A program made the position numbers and the translations under genes. Shown piece after piece: positions 1 through 13,779 of a DNA stretch of 64,000 nucleotides. Each line of letters begins with the position of its first letter. Position 1 is the first letter of the stretch. The DNA lies in the NCBI RefSeq assembly GCF_030253575.1, contig NC_080568.1, forward strand, positions 2,187,501-2,251,500, in the 5' to 3' direction. Origin of the DNA: Rhododendron vialii. Its lineage: Eukaryota; Streptophyta; Magnoliopsida; Ericales; Ericaceae. The notes under the pieces were generated by a model, which was given only the letters and a program-made list of their open reading frames with translations, did not search any database and was not told the DNA's origin.

Positions 1-242
1 CCTTTGCTATAACCATGTCTGATGTTCTGTGAAGGGATGGAATGCTCAAATTTGATCAAGTCTATATACTGTAGGTACAAAGTGAGACTGAAGTAATAGC
101 TAGTCTGGTGCAAGACTGCAACTTGCAGATGGTTTGTCACATCTTAACGCCGTTGACTCAAATTATCTGCAATAACGTGTTCCAATGGATTTTGATATAA
201 TCCATATATGACCTCCATTTATTTCGGCATGCTTGTGTGTAG

Positions 243-1287
243 GGGATGCTGGACTCCGGAGCACACATTGTTGACAACACTTGTGTTCCTCAACAGCATG
301 CGCCAGGGATGGTATGACTGTATCAGTCTAACTCTCTCTTTTTTCCGAATGACAAAATAAATTGTATTAATCAACATCCTAACACTGACCTCAACATATT
401 GCAAATTGAATATTTTATGTATTTCATTGAGGGGTGAGTCGGTGGCCACTGGTTTGGCGTTCGTTAACTCAACCTACTAATCTCTAGGTTGTGGGTTCCA
501 CTATTGACAACCACTTTGTGCATTTAATTGCATAGCATAGCTTTTTACCCAATCCACTCCTCCCAGATACCCATTATTAAGTAGTAACTGGGTTTAGGAA
601 GTAGGGATGCTCAACAGAGTAGGTTGAGATTGGTACCTCATCGTTCACCCTTCACTGTAACTTATGATTCTGTAAGTTTCTTTGTGGATCTCTAAATTTC
701 GTATTGATATTTGTCACAGGGACAAATACACTCTTCATCTTTGATTCACAATGGCTATTATAGCAACCAACAGGGAACGCAGGGGATGGTATGGCAAATA
801 ATAATGTTGATCCATTGGTGATTTTGCAAAATTATTGAATATTTCTAATACCGTATTTGATTCTGACTCTTGGGTGTAATTTTTTTCCCTTCTTTCAAGG
901 GACAATCAAATTCTATTGCAACGCGTATTGGTCACTATGGCCCTCAACAAAGCCTGCAAGGACAGGTGTGCGAATTACATTCATTGGATTTGTACTCGAG
1001 CCCTCTGTTTTCAGTCGGTAATTCAGTACCTACCTTGAATTGGGTTTTTGCAGTTGCAAGGACCACTTGGTTTTAGAGCACCCACTATCCACGGGTATTT
1101 CAACATTCAAGACAGCTTGCATGATGTGGTACGTGTTTGAGTAGTCGCTTGGATCATGTCAATTGAACTTCATGCATATTCTTCATAACTGTGTTTCGTA
1201 TTCTTATTTTAGGAGCAGTCTGTGGGTTCCAGACAGTTCCACGATGTTAGGTCCAAACGTTTGTATGATAAACATCTCCCGCGGTAG
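243..1287 (+). CDS. 3' end of a plus-strand gene, tentatively FAR1-related (FRS-like) C-terminus
   Basis: Five consecutive exons can be read: 243-311, 720-788, 900-965, 1054-1128 and 1213-1287 (stop TAG 1285-1287). Each is bounded by AG/GT sites and each is a whole number of codons in phase 0 (69, 69, 66, 75, 75 nt). The encoded tail is rich in Gln, Gly, Tyr and His. The first three exons look like repeats of one another: each is 22-23 residues, has QQ near its end, and the second and third begin with GQ. The last exon ends in DKHLPR. The start of the gene lies to the left of the window or was not found before 243. The pattern resembles the Gln-rich C-terminus of FAR1-RELATED SEQUENCE proteins, domesticated Mutator-type transposases acting as transcription factors, but this rests on memory of the tail only; the FAR1 zinc-finger, MULE and SWIM domains are not in the window. 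It converges on the P450 gene. Confidence 0.5.
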
Positions 1288-1426
1288 CTGCATCGATGGG
1301 TTGTCTGCTTTTCTTTTTATGTCAAAGTGAGGAAAGATGGGAGTAGCATCCAACAACCTGTTTAAGTTACTGTAATAACCTTATTATGGCTTAGTAGAGT
1401 TATATCTATCCATGAAGTAACCCTCT

Positions 1427-1470
<44 letters not shown>

Positions 1471-2098
1471 TTTTTATGTTGAGTTTTTTTTGTCCATATG
1501 CTTGACAGCAGAAGTTCGACGAAGGATTCATGTTGGCTTATAGGGCTTGTTTTGGTTGCTAACCGAAATCACATTAGATTCTCTGTAGGCTGCATTGAAC
1601 CTTTTTTTTATTATGGTTTTGGTAACAGTTAGGAAGCTGTGCAAAAAGTAAAAAACAAGAGCCTGCAGGGAAGATCAAAGGGAAAAGAAATCAAAAGAAA
1701 TACATGAGTTGCGTTCGTCACGAACGTCTGCATGCATGTATTTCCATCAATATTATATTCAGTATGAACCCCACATATATCTTTTACTCACTGAATGGGG
1801 TAAAAGAAGATAAAAGATTGTAAGTTCTTATCGGGTTCATTAGTTTTGGATCAAGATTTTCTTCGAAATATTCTGAATCTATGCATTTGAATCCAACCTT
1901 GCCCATTATCGTCTCATTGCTTCTTTACCAACGTTTCTGCAGCTCTAATTCTGTCATCAGGACTAATTTATACATCTTTTACGCTCATCGAATAGTACAA
2001 CACAAGCACAGGTGATTTTCCGGGAAAAGAATGACACAATTACAGACAATAGGTACAAGTATTGCGTATGCAATGCGAAGTCTTTTGCCAATTCTGCT
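1288..2098. other. Convergent 3' intergenic region with (CT)n microsatellite
   Basis: This stretch separates the stop codons of two convergent genes and must hold both 3' UTRs. It contains a pure CT microsatellite of about 36 nt at 1431-1467. I see no further gene. Confidence 0.6.
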
Positions 2099-5000
2099 TC
2101 AATGAACATCGGATCTCTTCTTCACTCTGCACCACAGTCCATTCTTCGTGTGGATTGTTGCCCCGGTAACTTGCTCTACGGATTCTGGAGGTCCTTTCAG
2201 CTCGACGTCAAACTTCTGTAACAACATTGCCAATGCAACTGTGGATTCCATCAGTGCAAATTGGTCCCCAACGCATTTTCTTGGCCCTCCACCGAAAGGC
2301 AAGAAGGCAAAATCTGATATAATCTGATAACAGCACAATTTATGCAACATTAAATGGGATTAGTCATCGGAGAAACAAGAAAGGGCTAAAGCAGCTGTGG
2401 TGTAAGACCTCGTTTGGGTATAATGCTCCAGGGCTTCGAGATGGATCAAAGCCAGCCCACCCTTCAATGCCTTCACTATTTCTTTGAGCAAGAAATCTCT
2501 CCGGTTCAAATTCATGGGGCTTGTCCCAGAAATATGGAGATCTATGGAGATTATAAACCTGGATGATAGGAGAATCTCAATTGGCCATGACATAGATAGG
2601 AAAAAGAGTCGAAGCCCCCGTATGAAGGTACTTAGAAAATCAAGTTCTGGTTATTTCATTTCCCATGTGAAAGATTTAAAGCTTTATTTTTGCATCTCAG
2701 ATGCGGGATTTCAGAGGGGGGTAAAGAAGGTTACAGGTTATTGTTCATTGGATGGGAACAAACAATAATTTAGAACAGCTAAAATTTTCGTCTCCCTCGG
2801 TGAATCCCTCCACAAATCCAAGATCCAAATATAGCCTTAGAGAACCACATCTTCAATGTCTGTTGGCATCAAAGCAGTACAAAACAATAAGCTAACGATG
2901 CAAGAAAAAGAACCACTTACAGAAACGAAGATATCGGTTCCAGCAGGAATCGCATACCCGTCCTTTTTACCCTTATGTCCTCCTGCACAATTGATTTGAA
3001 ATTCAAGGGTTACCTAGTAATTCATGGGATGAACTCCTCGTACGTTAATTTTTGTACTTTCCTTCCTCTTCGTTTATTAACCCATCAAAATCAACACAGA
3101 AACTGCACAACTACATTGAGTGTATTAGTAAAAATACAACCCCGAATCCCTCTCGCCTCTTAGACTAAATCATCTAGAGGAATGCGTAGGCTTGTTATAT
3201 CCTGGAGACCATTCGGTCAGCAACCCTTTTGAAAACTCTCTTCAAGTGGGATTAATAAAAGGAGAAAACAATTTTGATCCAGTTGCGAACTTGCATAAGT
3301 TTGATGGAACAAATTTTACTTGTACAAGATAGGTTGAGGAATGTTACAAAGCTCCCCTGTATTTTGCAACTTTTCCTCGAGAATTTTTGCAGTTCCTACT
3401 CTTACCGTTTTCTATTCGTATCCCAAAGTCATGTAAGAACGGTCTTTCTGAACATAAATAACAAAGGCAAAAGTAGATGTACAAGGGAAAATTTACCCGC
3501 TAAGCTAGTGGTGCTAGATATTCATGAGAATTTAACCCAAGACGACCTATCAAGTATCAATAGTTTTGCAAGTATAGAGAAGCTGCTAACTGAAATGAGA
3601 TGAGAGAGAATTTCTTTCTCCACTCTAGCCGACTATATGGTATATAATTATTCACATTATCAGATTATTTTCCCTCAGTGGAAAAAAACAGCCATTCCTG
3701 TCACAAAAGTTCATATTCATCACTGCTGTTATCTAGGATTTATACCTGGCAATGAATCTGGCTTAAGAGAACGTCTGATGAGCAATGGAGGCTGCGGAAA
3801 CAAACGTAGACTCTCCACAACAATTAGTCTGATGAACCTGAAACGCAGAGCATTTTTTACAATCACAGTTTGACCTGGAAGCAAATTGTAAATAGTACTA
3901 ATAGGCTAAATTACAAATCAGAGAACTTCTAATTTTGTACAGAAGGTCTGAAATCCCAACCAAAGCATCAGAATAGTATGGTTGCCCAAGCAAAACAGTA
4001 GAAACAAAAATCCCGTCCACCATTACCTTGACTTATGAATAGCATTCGAAAAAAATAAGAAAATGATTCAATACAATAGTGAGACAGATGATTGGTATGT
4101 ACACTATATGATAAAATGGAATTTCACACCACATACCAAGCTCAACATCGCGACTGACATCGAAATCAAAGCCTTATCTTAGCCGACATGAATAATCCAA
4201 TTAACCTTGAGGATACCCACCTCGATACGATAGAAATGGGAAATAAAAAAGTGGGACCTGGATAATAGACTATCCACCATTAATAGAAAAAGGTTCATAG
4301 TTCATACAAGAAGACTTGTAACTCACTCTAGTTTCTTAAGTGAATCGAAAGTTGGTCTCCCCTGACCAAGCACCGTGTCAATCTCTGCTTGAGCTTTCTT
4401 CATTTTAGAAGGATTCTGCATGAAAGTAAATTATTTTATAAGCATGGCTACACTCGTCGGGAAATCTTCTTGACACAAGTGAACAGAAAAACTGATTCAT
4501 GATGATTGGAACTCATTTAACTTGGAGAGAACCATACTTGTACTAGAAGGAAAACAGCCCAAGTAAGCACAGCAGCTGTTGTTTCATGCCCAGCAATAAG
4601 CATTGTCATCAAGTCATCCCTTAGCTGTTAAAATCAAGAAAGCGCAAAATAAAACCATAGGAAATATAAACATCAAGAAAAATAATGGTCAAAAATAGTT
4701 TTCCAAATGACAAAAAAGGGGAAGATTTGGCCAAGGGAGAAATCCATCTTTTGATGTGGCCCAATCACACATATAGAAGCTCCAATTTCACCATACAGAT
4801 TTCCTTAAAAATTTATAACCACAAGGGATTTTTCCATCAGAAAATATCTACGAATGCCAGTATGTATGATGGAGAAATTTATACAATCATGTACAACACA
4901 ATCAATTAGGTTTCTTCTTAGCACCTCAACTGTTGAAATAAAGTCCTCATTAGCAGCCAAATATATTTTACCATTACTAACCTGACAATCATCAACATCA

Positions 5001-8000
5001 GCTCCTCTCATATCAACTAAAAATCGCAGGAGACTTGCATCCTGCAGACATTTGATGCAAACACTCATTGCTGGTTTCAAGATTCAGAAAATATTTGAAT
5101 TCTTTGTGCTATGTTTGGATTGATGTTTGAAATTTTTTTTGAAAAATAGTAAGGGTAATAAGTGGAGAGAAATAGAGAGAGAAATGTTGGAAGTAGGGGA
5201 AATCTAAGGGGGAATTTTTTGAAAAATTCTTTTTGAATTGTAAAGAGAATGAGGCATTGATCATTTGAGATATAAGAACAAATGAATTTGGAAAATCAGA
5301 ATGTTTTTCCTTGTAGATGGAAACCTACCTTAAGATTCGAGTAGTCCCTTTGTTGCAGTTTCTCAACATCTGTTTCCTGCCATGAGGCATAACCAAATCA
5401 AGTTTAAGACTGGATGGTGGTGCAATTCCTTTGTTCGCCAACATGCCAGTAGTAGTAATTATAAGCATGCAACGCAAAAAGATGAGTCATGCGAAACCTG
5501 CATAAGATACTTATCAATACTTTATGAAGATTACTTGATTACTTACTAATAATCAGGCTTTTATTCAATGAGTATATCGCAAAAAGTAAAGGAGCATTTC
5601 TCTCACCCTCCTGCCTCCAGGTGCCTAAAAGCAATTGGATTTCGCATAGGGGCATTGCGGAACCTTACTCAGAAGTAAAAACTAATTATGCTAGTTTAGC
5701 TCTGTTCATTTTCAATTTTGAAAGAATTGCTGGTTTCTTTGTTCAGAATCGATTTATGGAGCTAATGCTTGGTGCAAAAGTGGAAGCTGAAGCTGTCACA
5801 GCTTGCACCTTATATTGGGACAGTACTCAGTTCAAGGATAGCCACTTCATGCACTTAAATGCCAAAGGTTTGGCAACTTGGGCCAATCCCAACTCAGCAC
5901 CTTATATTGGGACAGAACTCAGTTCAAGGATAGCCATTTCATGCACTTAAATGCCAAAAGTTTGGCAACTTGGGCCAATCCCAACTCAACCCTCCAGCAT
6001 CTTGGAGGTCCAGGAGGAACAATATTGTTTGTAATGAGTCTTTTTAGTTTCACTGCTGACATAATTGCACAGAATGGTATATTCTAGAGTTCCACATATG
6101 ATCTAAAAAGTGGGGAAATAGCCTATTTGTTCTTGAACTGAAAAATTGACGATAAAAGGACCATTAGATCCCTAGTTGTTTTTATGGAATCCATCCATTG
6201 GGATCTAAAAGGTGAACAAAAATTCCCATAGGATATAGCTAGATAATAAATGAGGTGAATGACTGCATGCTCTTATTGTTCGACTTTGATTACCACTTTT
6301 ATGTTATCTGCCCTTCAAAGGTTGAGATCAATGATAAAGCCAATCTAAACTAAATTTAGAGTTTTGCTTGAGCACAGACTAAGTAATGAAAATATCTGGA
6401 AATGACAACAGAAAAGACAAACGGGAAATCGGTTCATATTATTTGTGAACCCATCCTAACTAGACAAAGTAAATAATTCTGGATGTGAAAGCGACACAAA
6501 CAGCACATGTCAGGGTTTTGACTAAAATGCTTCATGCAGTCTCCTACATGGATATTTTCAGCCCACCCGCCAACCAACACGGCTGTTCGATAATTAGCTC
6601 TAGCTTTTAAACAGAAAGAGAGAGCTTCTAAAAGAAGCGCAATTTTGTGCTGTTTGAAAGCTTTATGTTCAGAATATGTTTACATAATATTATTTTGTCC
6701 GATTCTCATTTCGTAACTCCTTCCCTGGTTCAACTTTCTATATTCTACCTGTCTGCCGATCAAAAAAATAAAAAAATTCTTACCTGTCTTGTCTCTTTCG
6801 CATTTCTAATGAGACCATCAAGACAGTCATTGATGTCCTTAAGGTCCTTCTGGAACTTTCGCTGCCTGGGAACTAACCATCTTGCCAAAGGAAATTTCCA
6901 ATATGGTACGTAGAAAGTCGAGCGATGCTCAGCTTCGAAAAGTGTACCATATACTGCCTGTAACATGATAAAAGAAGAGCTGAACACAACTACACACAAA
7001 GACAAAGATAACTATACATAACTAGAACAAGACAATATTTAAATCAAATACAATAAGAGGAACACTGTGAATTATCAAGATATAGGTAAAACAAAAAGTG
7101 CACTTACACTTCTCTTAACCAACTTAAGCTTTTAAAGCAGTCCATTGTTGAAATGGTAGCAGAGCAAGCATATTTACTCTTTGAATCATAAATTCCCACA
7201 CCTTCTCGTGATATTTACTAATAAAAATGCCTCAAGTAGTTGGCCTTCTCAACTTTCATGGAGTCAAATTGTGCTCACTCATCAGGGGTTACAGATATCT
7301 TTGCTAGCTTAGCCTTCAGGTTCTAGCTAACATTAACAAAATGTTCAAAGCAAGGTGTGCTAGAGATGTCCGATGTCATTTGCAATAATTTAAAAGGCTA
7401 CTTCATGCAGACCATATTTTAGACATCTTATTATGCCCATAGCCTACAATACAAGTGAATAATACTAGTGAATCAATGGCGTCGAGCAAACAGAAGAGAC
7501 TCTAAGTAATTGTAAGCGTAATGTATAGTAGTATATGCTACCTTAAGAAGTTTAGGGTTGGATTCATACAACTCTTTTGGTTTATTATAGCAGTCTATTT
7601 AATCCAAACAGATAAAGATGCGGAAATAATGTGATTACAAGGAACATAAATTACCAAAAACAAAAGCGCATATAGACACAGAACAGGGACCAAAAAGTCA
7701 TGCAAAAGCCTATCAATATAAATCAGAAAACTAACAAAACAATGCAGGCTTATAAGACAACAATAACGACACCCTTATGCAAAAGAGACTCCGAGGTGAT
7801 GAAAATCGGCATTCATGAGATGCAGAAACACTACACAACATATGAGCAAATCTAATCACTGAAGACATTTTGACACGCAACATGTAATATGTCAAAGAAT
7901 GGTTACTAGATAACCAAACCTTAATTATTGGAGACTCTTTTGTGACCGAACCAAAGTCATAGTTGAAAACACCAAGACCAATAATATCAAGTGCCAAACT

Positions 8001-11000
8001 TGAAAATTCTGCTTCGAGATTCAACTCAATTGCCTCCCCTCCTTGCAAGCCTTCCCTCTCCAGAAGCTCCTCAAATTTGGATATAGTTCTTCCAGAACAA
8101 TTTGTAAATACTTTAACCATTGATTCCAAGTACAAGGCATGAAATCCAGGAGCAATAACTGAAAATAACACGTTTAACAAATCTTAATTGTCACTGTACA
8201 GAAAGAAAAGCTCCAAAGGTTACAAAAAAACGACAAAGCATGTACACTCAAGAGCCTGAGTACAAAAGAAGTGATGACTAAAAAAGCTTTTTCAAGACCA
8301 CCGGAACACATGTTACCTTATAATTCGTTTCTTGATTTGAACGAGGAGCAACACTTTACCTTGAAGTTCTAACCCTAGTACCCTACTGATCCCGTGTTTC
8401 ATTTTGTCCACTCTTTTAAGGGGCTTCACGCCTTCAGCCTTTCTTTATGTTCTTTCTCTTCTTTCTTCGATATATTTTCTTATTCTGACATCTTTAAGAA
8501 CTACAGTGATATTTACTAAGGGGAGAATGGAAATCGAGGAAGGCACCAAAATGCAAATCACGCTACTCGGACTGGTGATTCAAAGCATCCACAAACTTAA
8601 ATAATACAACTGAAAAGCGGTATAGAAACGCATTGTCTGAATTTTAAAATCTCACTTCAATTGAAGAAAAAACCTGAATCAGAACATGAGAATAAGAAAT
8701 TGCCATTCCAAAACCTTGAGGCAACAGTTAAAACACAATCATGTGACCAGAAGGCCTTACGTGTGAAAGAAATTGCGGGGGATGTTCATTACAGGCATCA
8801 GACCTCAATAATTGAATCATGGTATGGCAGTGCATTGTTACAAACAATGCCACTAGCAATGTGTGAGGAGCTCTGGTCAGCATCCCCTCCGATATTAAGT
8901 GTGGCCCATGCACGAGCGGGGTCGGTTGAGGGACCTTGTGATCCTCAACTCTCACCTCCAAGCCACTTATCCTCCTGATGGTCCCAAGTGCAGGTCCTAA
9001 GTCTTGCTCCAACCTAGGCGTTGTGGGACTAGCCTTTTGAGGGCAAGATGCCGCACGAGTGGGTTTTAAAGGAGAATGCCAATGCTGATGGCGCGAGGGA
9101 GCTTCTAGTGCTGAAGTGTCTGGAGATGGCATGCAAATGCAATGGCCTGCGAGCGTGTTGGGGCAATGGGGGCACAAGCACCATTAAAGGGGAGATGGCA
9201 CACGACTATATTTTGCGTGTAAGCCTTCGCCTTTATAGGAGAAATGACTACGGTTTCCTGTGCCTAGGTGCCTTGCAAAAGTAATGGCGCAAAAGTACAT
9301 CTTGCGCAGACGGCCTCCGGTGAGAGCGAAGGAGTGCAGGCGCCTAGGAGAGAAGGAAAAATATTGTGAAAGAGTAGAGGTAGCACCAACTAAACGTGTG
9401 AAACATATAGTCGATATAGCAAGCTGTGAGTAATATGAATAACTTTGCACCTAAAACATAACCCATTTAGTCTTTTGGATAAAAACAGCATGTTAACAAG
9501 TCGTAAATGCATGCGTAGAAAGATGGCAGATGCCCACCTCGTCTTCTTGGTTTCCAGGTGTCTAGATCAGCAGGTATAAGTCCTTTTCCCATTATTGGTT
9601 CTAGAATATCAGCAAGAACTCCCTAGTTGTGGCAAAAGGAAACCAACTATAAGATGTTTGAACATCATATTCTCTATTGTAGGTTACAGCATACGGAAGA
9701 AATTTTCCTCCCCTGTACATGTTATATGAATTAGGAAACATTAAGGCAGGCAATCACAGACTCCATGTCACATGCCTTATCTGCAGAAATTGCAAAAAAC
9801 TAAGGTTTAAAGCATACAAAAAATTATTGATCTCATTGCATAATTATAATTCCTTTTGGTCCTATTGACCAAACAACCAAACTCGGATTACGTAAAAAAA
9901 AAAAAAATTGCCTCTGTTAAGATTTCAAGTCCACTCCCAGACACCTGAGTTATCTAAGAGAAAAAATCAATTAAACTTCAAAAAAATTAGTGCTTCCATG
10001 ACATCCTGCAAAAAGTCCTTGCTTTTCGCACATTACAGACAAAAGTTCCGTGTGTCCTCTAATCACATTAGTATCGGGAAAAGCAAAAGCATAAAATGTG
10101 GAAGAGCAACAGGACACAAGAAACTAAAGAAAACAAAAATGGATCATAGAGGTAAGTAAACAGAATGAAGGGAATTGATATGTACAAAAATAAGCATTAA
10201 TACATCAAACATAAACCTGAAAATGAAAGAGACATCCCAGGGAAAAGTGTATATATATTTATATATAGGATCAAACGAATTGCAATTTACAGGATCATAC
10301 CTTGTCATAGGAAAATGCATTTTCACGAAGAATATGTCTTGCAACTACAGGATCTGATACAACAACAAATGCTTTTGGTCCAAAAGCAAGTTTATACACT
10401 GAGCCATGCTGACAAGTCAAACAATCTCAGTAAGAAAGCCAAATCAACTCCAAAACAGTGTAGAGGTAAGAAATAGAACTTTAAGGGGCCAAAAACTATG
10501 CAGACAATATCAATATAAATTCATGTTGCAAGCTGAAGGCAGGCTACAATGAGATAGTAATGAACTATCATCTGCAGATTAGAAATATACAATTCGTACC
10601 TAAGCAATGCATATGCACAAGCAAGCCATAACTGCACCATCTAATAGTATTTATGTGAATAGGAGGAATGGAGTACCTCTAAAAACCAATCATATAGTGC
10701 CAAGAAAAGAGGTCGACCAAAGAGATCAGAAACCGCACCTTCAGCAACTGGCATAGATCCTAAGCTTCCCCCACTTAAAAAATTGGTAAGAAGATTGCTT
10801 GCATTGTCAAGAAGGTTCCTTGTTTTTGGTCCATCAGTACTAGTTGATTGGCATCTGTGACATGATCAAGGAACTCTAAATTCAATGCAAAGTACATTAG
10901 TTTGACAGGTTCCGTCAAAAATGGATCGGTCAAAAGAAGCAAAAACGTAATTAAAAGCAAACAAAATACATAAACAAAGGAAAATTTTACTTGGTCAAAA

Positions 11001-12165
11001 TGATATAATCATGTTTTTTCGTAACAGAGAAGAACATCTACAGATGTCGTTCCAATAGCGGAGACTATGAAAGGGATTAAGGACTTTTTTCATATATCTA
11101 TGTCATATATGACATGCATTGTTGGGTCCATTCCCAAAAAGCTTAAACTTTTGTAACAATTGGTAATATAACAGAAAATCTCTAACATCGAATGTTCTTC
11201 ACTGATTTAAAAGTCAGGGCAATATGTTGAATCATTCTCTTCCATCTCTATTTTCCCAGGGGAAAAGCTACGCTTTTTTTACTAGGTTACATTTTGTTCA
11301 TGCCTCTATCTACAAATCTTGATGTGAAGTCAGAGGGCTATCTGTTCTCTCCCTCGGGCACCCAATATGAAGTGTACAACTTGTCTCATTCCTTTTTCAA
11401 TGTAAAACTCAGTAAATAGACAGAATTATAACCCGCCTTTTCTTTTCTTGCCTATCCCTTCCCTTCGAACTTTCGAAGTACTCCAATAAAATCCATTTTC
11501 CTTCTCAATTCGCGCGTGGGTGCGTGAGCAGGAGCGCAAGCATGAAAACTACTAAAATCAGCTCGAGCCAAGATTGAGAGAGAGAGTTTGAGCGCTAGGC
11601 ATTTTGAAGAATTATGTGACTATGCGCTGCACAACTAGTATCGTACCTAAAGCAATTTGACTACTGGGCCAATTACCAGATAATTTAACTTTGGGGTTGG
11701 TAAAAAGATGACTTTTCTGGAGATTCAACAATTACAAAGACCTAGCCCGAGGTTAGTCCAGTTGATTGGTGGGTTTGCTCCCTTGATCAGTTCGATTCTT
11801 GGGGTCATGCCACAAGAAAGTAAATTCTTGTGAGTTTGTGAGTTCCCTAGTCTCGGTGGACCCTACATGCGCATAAGCTACCCTGTACACCGTTACCATC
11901 GAAACAAAATAATAATAATCTAGAGGGCTATTCCCTGCCAATGCAAGAAATGAAGAAAAATGAGTGGATACCTGATAGTAGGACGAGACCCTTGGGGCAT
12001 AAAATTCAGAGGACAGGTGGAAGTATGAGAGGGAAAACGAGGGTATTTTAAAGGAGAGTTGGAGATGTTATTGCTGAAACAACTGGTGGGAAACCCGCCG
12101 CAGCCGTTGATTTGAATCGTCGTCGGCGTCAAGAGGTGGCCAAGCTGCTGATGAGAGGCGGCCAT
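2099..12165 (-). CDS. CYP97B: Cytochrome P450 CYP97B (plastid carotenoid hydroxylase family)
   Basis: Fourteen exons, in coding order: 12165-11972, 10854-10677, 10408-10301, 9622-9538, 8158-7920, 6957-6784, 5376-5329, 5041-4982, 4624-4538, 4415-4327, 3837-3746, 2982-2921, 2558-2409, 2323-2099. They sum to 1791 nt, 596 residues plus stop, close to the usual 580 or so of CYP97B. The start is the first in-frame ATG (MAASHQQ). The Ser/Thr/Pro-rich N-terminus of about 65 residues fits a plastid transit peptide. P450 landmarks are intact: I-helix AGHETT (373-378), K-helix ExxR (429-432), FGGGPRKC heme loop with Cys539. Stretches such as [20 protein letters not shown] are typical of CYP97. CYP97 enzymes hydroxylate carotenoid rings using electrons from ferredoxin/reductase in the plastid; CYP97B is the least understood branch. 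Introns 1, 4 and 6 carry repeats (see separate entries). No frameshift or missing residue was found. Confidence 0.95.
5815..5978. repeat. 82-bp unit, two tandem copies, in P450 intron 6
   Basis: The unit beginning GCACCTTATATTGGGACAG at 5815 repeats at 5897 with only a few substitutions. It lies between exons 6 and 7 of CYP97B and explains the short plus-strand open frames there. The flanking single-copy sequence is not recognised. Confidence 0.85.
8810..9360. other. GC-rich, open-frame island inside P450 intron 4
   Basis: Within an AT-rich intron (8159-9537) this segment is clearly richer in G+C and open in two minus-strand frames (8728-9177, 149 codons; 9184-9450, 88 codons). The translations are low-complexity and match nothing I know. 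It looks like an inserted element, perhaps an LTR fragment, but I could not define its ends or a target duplication. Confidence 0.35.
11740..11920 (+). mobile_element. tRNA-derived SINE in P450 intron 1
   Basis: An A-box-like GTTAGTCCAGTTGATTGG near 11752 and a B-box-like CAGTTCGATTCTTGG near 11788 are spaced as in a tRNA head. The body ends in an AAT-rich tail near 11910-11920. No clear target duplication was found. Confidence 0.6.
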
Positions 12166-12299
12166 AGCCGAACAATAAGGGAAAATAGTACTGCCACTCA
12201 ATTGTCAACGGGAAACCCAAATCCCCACTACGATAGAGTGGCCATCTTTCTCAAGTTTTACCACTTATCCACTCCCACCGGCTTGTTTCTTGTCTGTGT

Positions 12300-12745
12300 A
12301 GGGTGTGAGTGACTGTATTCCAAAATGAATATGAATTTTTGCATACTTTCGAGGACTCGAGTGTTCGACTAGCTTATGCACACTTCAATTTCATAACTTA
12401 CGCATTTTACTTGTCACTAAGCAGGGAGCGGGTCATGAGCAACTCGAGACTTGCCTCGGTTCAACTGGTTTAATGAATGAACCTAGTTCGAACTCGAGTT
12501 TAAATTTCAGGTTCGTTTAGGAGATGAGTCGAATTTCACACCCTAAAGCTAGACCCGGCTCGATTACACTTGGCCTGTTTGTATTGATTGGCTAGTTCAT
12601 GGAGGCTCGTTTAATATATGAACCGGGTTTAGCTTGTTTACAAATATGTCAAACTTGAACTCGAATTATAGGCTCATTTAGTAAACAAACTAAGTTCGAA
12701 CACTACAAAACTCGACCCGGCTCGGCTCGTGTGTGCCCCTATCAC
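12300..12745. mobile_element. Dispersed GCTCG-rich element, hAT-MITE-like
   Basis: The segment is full of GGCTCG/CTCGA blocks and ends in TCGGCTCGTGTGTGCCCCTA. The complement of that end (TAGGGGCACACACGAGCC) loosely matches the left end (TAGGGTGTGAG). This is a common plant repeat type. The boundaries are approximate. Confidence 0.35.
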
Positions 12746-13137
12746 AAATATTCCTCTCAGCATCATGTAGCAACATGAAATAGCTACACGAAGAGACTTC
12801 ATTACTGTCAGCACTGTATAGCCTCGTGCAGGGATTTCATCACACCTTTTTTTGAAAAGAAAAAAAAATCATTAATCTCTAAAACTCGTATTTCATTTCG
12901 TGCAATTGAATAAACATTTCGAGTAATGAAATTTAAGTGGTAGTATTTGTTTATTGAACCAAAGAGTTGGTGGCATGCTGGCATGATTGATACCTACACT
13001 CCATCTCAAATCACATTTTTGTCACAAAAAGTCTTTTACTGGGGCAGAATCGGAATTTTGTCTTGGGGTGCCAAGCTAATATTGACATACAACCTTTTTT
13101 TTTCCACCCTCCTCCAAGCCCCTCTTTAGCCTTAGTT

Positions 13138-13416
13138 TTAATTTTTATTTTTCAATCGATAAAAGAGATCATCTATATCGTATATAACGCATAAAGTATA
13201 AACTCTAGACGCTACATCAATTATGAGAGTTCACGATATAACCAAATTCAACAACTCAACCAGTAACAAAAATAAAGTCCATCGTAGGTAAGAAATAAAG
13301 AAAAAAAAAAACCTTCTGAAAGGAAAGAACATTCACACGCATATGGAGAGATTCAAACTCCTAACCTCTTAGTGAAATACAAGAGTCTTAGCTAACTAAG
13401 CTATCCCAATTGGTTA
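13138..13416 (-). mobile_element. tRNA-derived SINE with 15-bp target duplication
   Basis: On the minus strand the head has an A box (GATAGCTTAGTTAGCTAAG) and a B box (GGAGTTTGAATCTC), and the tail reads ATCGATTG followed by A-rich sequence. It is flanked by a perfect direct repeat TCTTTAGCCTTAGTT at 13123-13137 and 13417-13431. This is a complete retroposed insertion. Confidence 0.9.
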
Positions 13417-13779
13417 TCTTTAGCCTTAGTTCACGTCCTCTGTTTTATTCGTCATTTGTAAATTCACAATCTAAGTATTGTATGTTGAATTTCAATATCA
13501 TATGACATATATGGCACCACATGATAGTGGTACCGGCCACATAATCTGATTAACTTCTTATACCAAACGTGATTGGGTCATATAAGGTGTCACATGAGAT
13601 AATTACTGAGATGTGGTGCACAAATATAATACCCATTGCAGGAAAAACAATAGGATTGGTTTTTTTTTTTTTTACTACAATGCCGGTTTGTTTGGCACAC
13701 ATAGAGTGAACAAAGATAGAAAGAGGATATTGGGTTCTCCTAAGGTCTCATTTGGCTTTAAAAGTGGAACAATAACTTC

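Noticed and set aside
421-670. Possible SINE in the intron of the first gene
   Set aside because: GTGGGTTCCACTATTG resembles a B box only loosely, and no tail or target duplication was found.
2099-2593. Apparent frameshifts in the P450 (minus-strand pieces in different frames)
   Set aside because: All breaks coincide with proper GT-AG introns; the 14-exon model keeps one open frame of 1791 nt.
8728-9177. 149-codon minus-strand frame
   Set aside because: It is inside CYP97B intron 4, has low-complexity translation and no recognisable domain; kept only as a composition anomaly.
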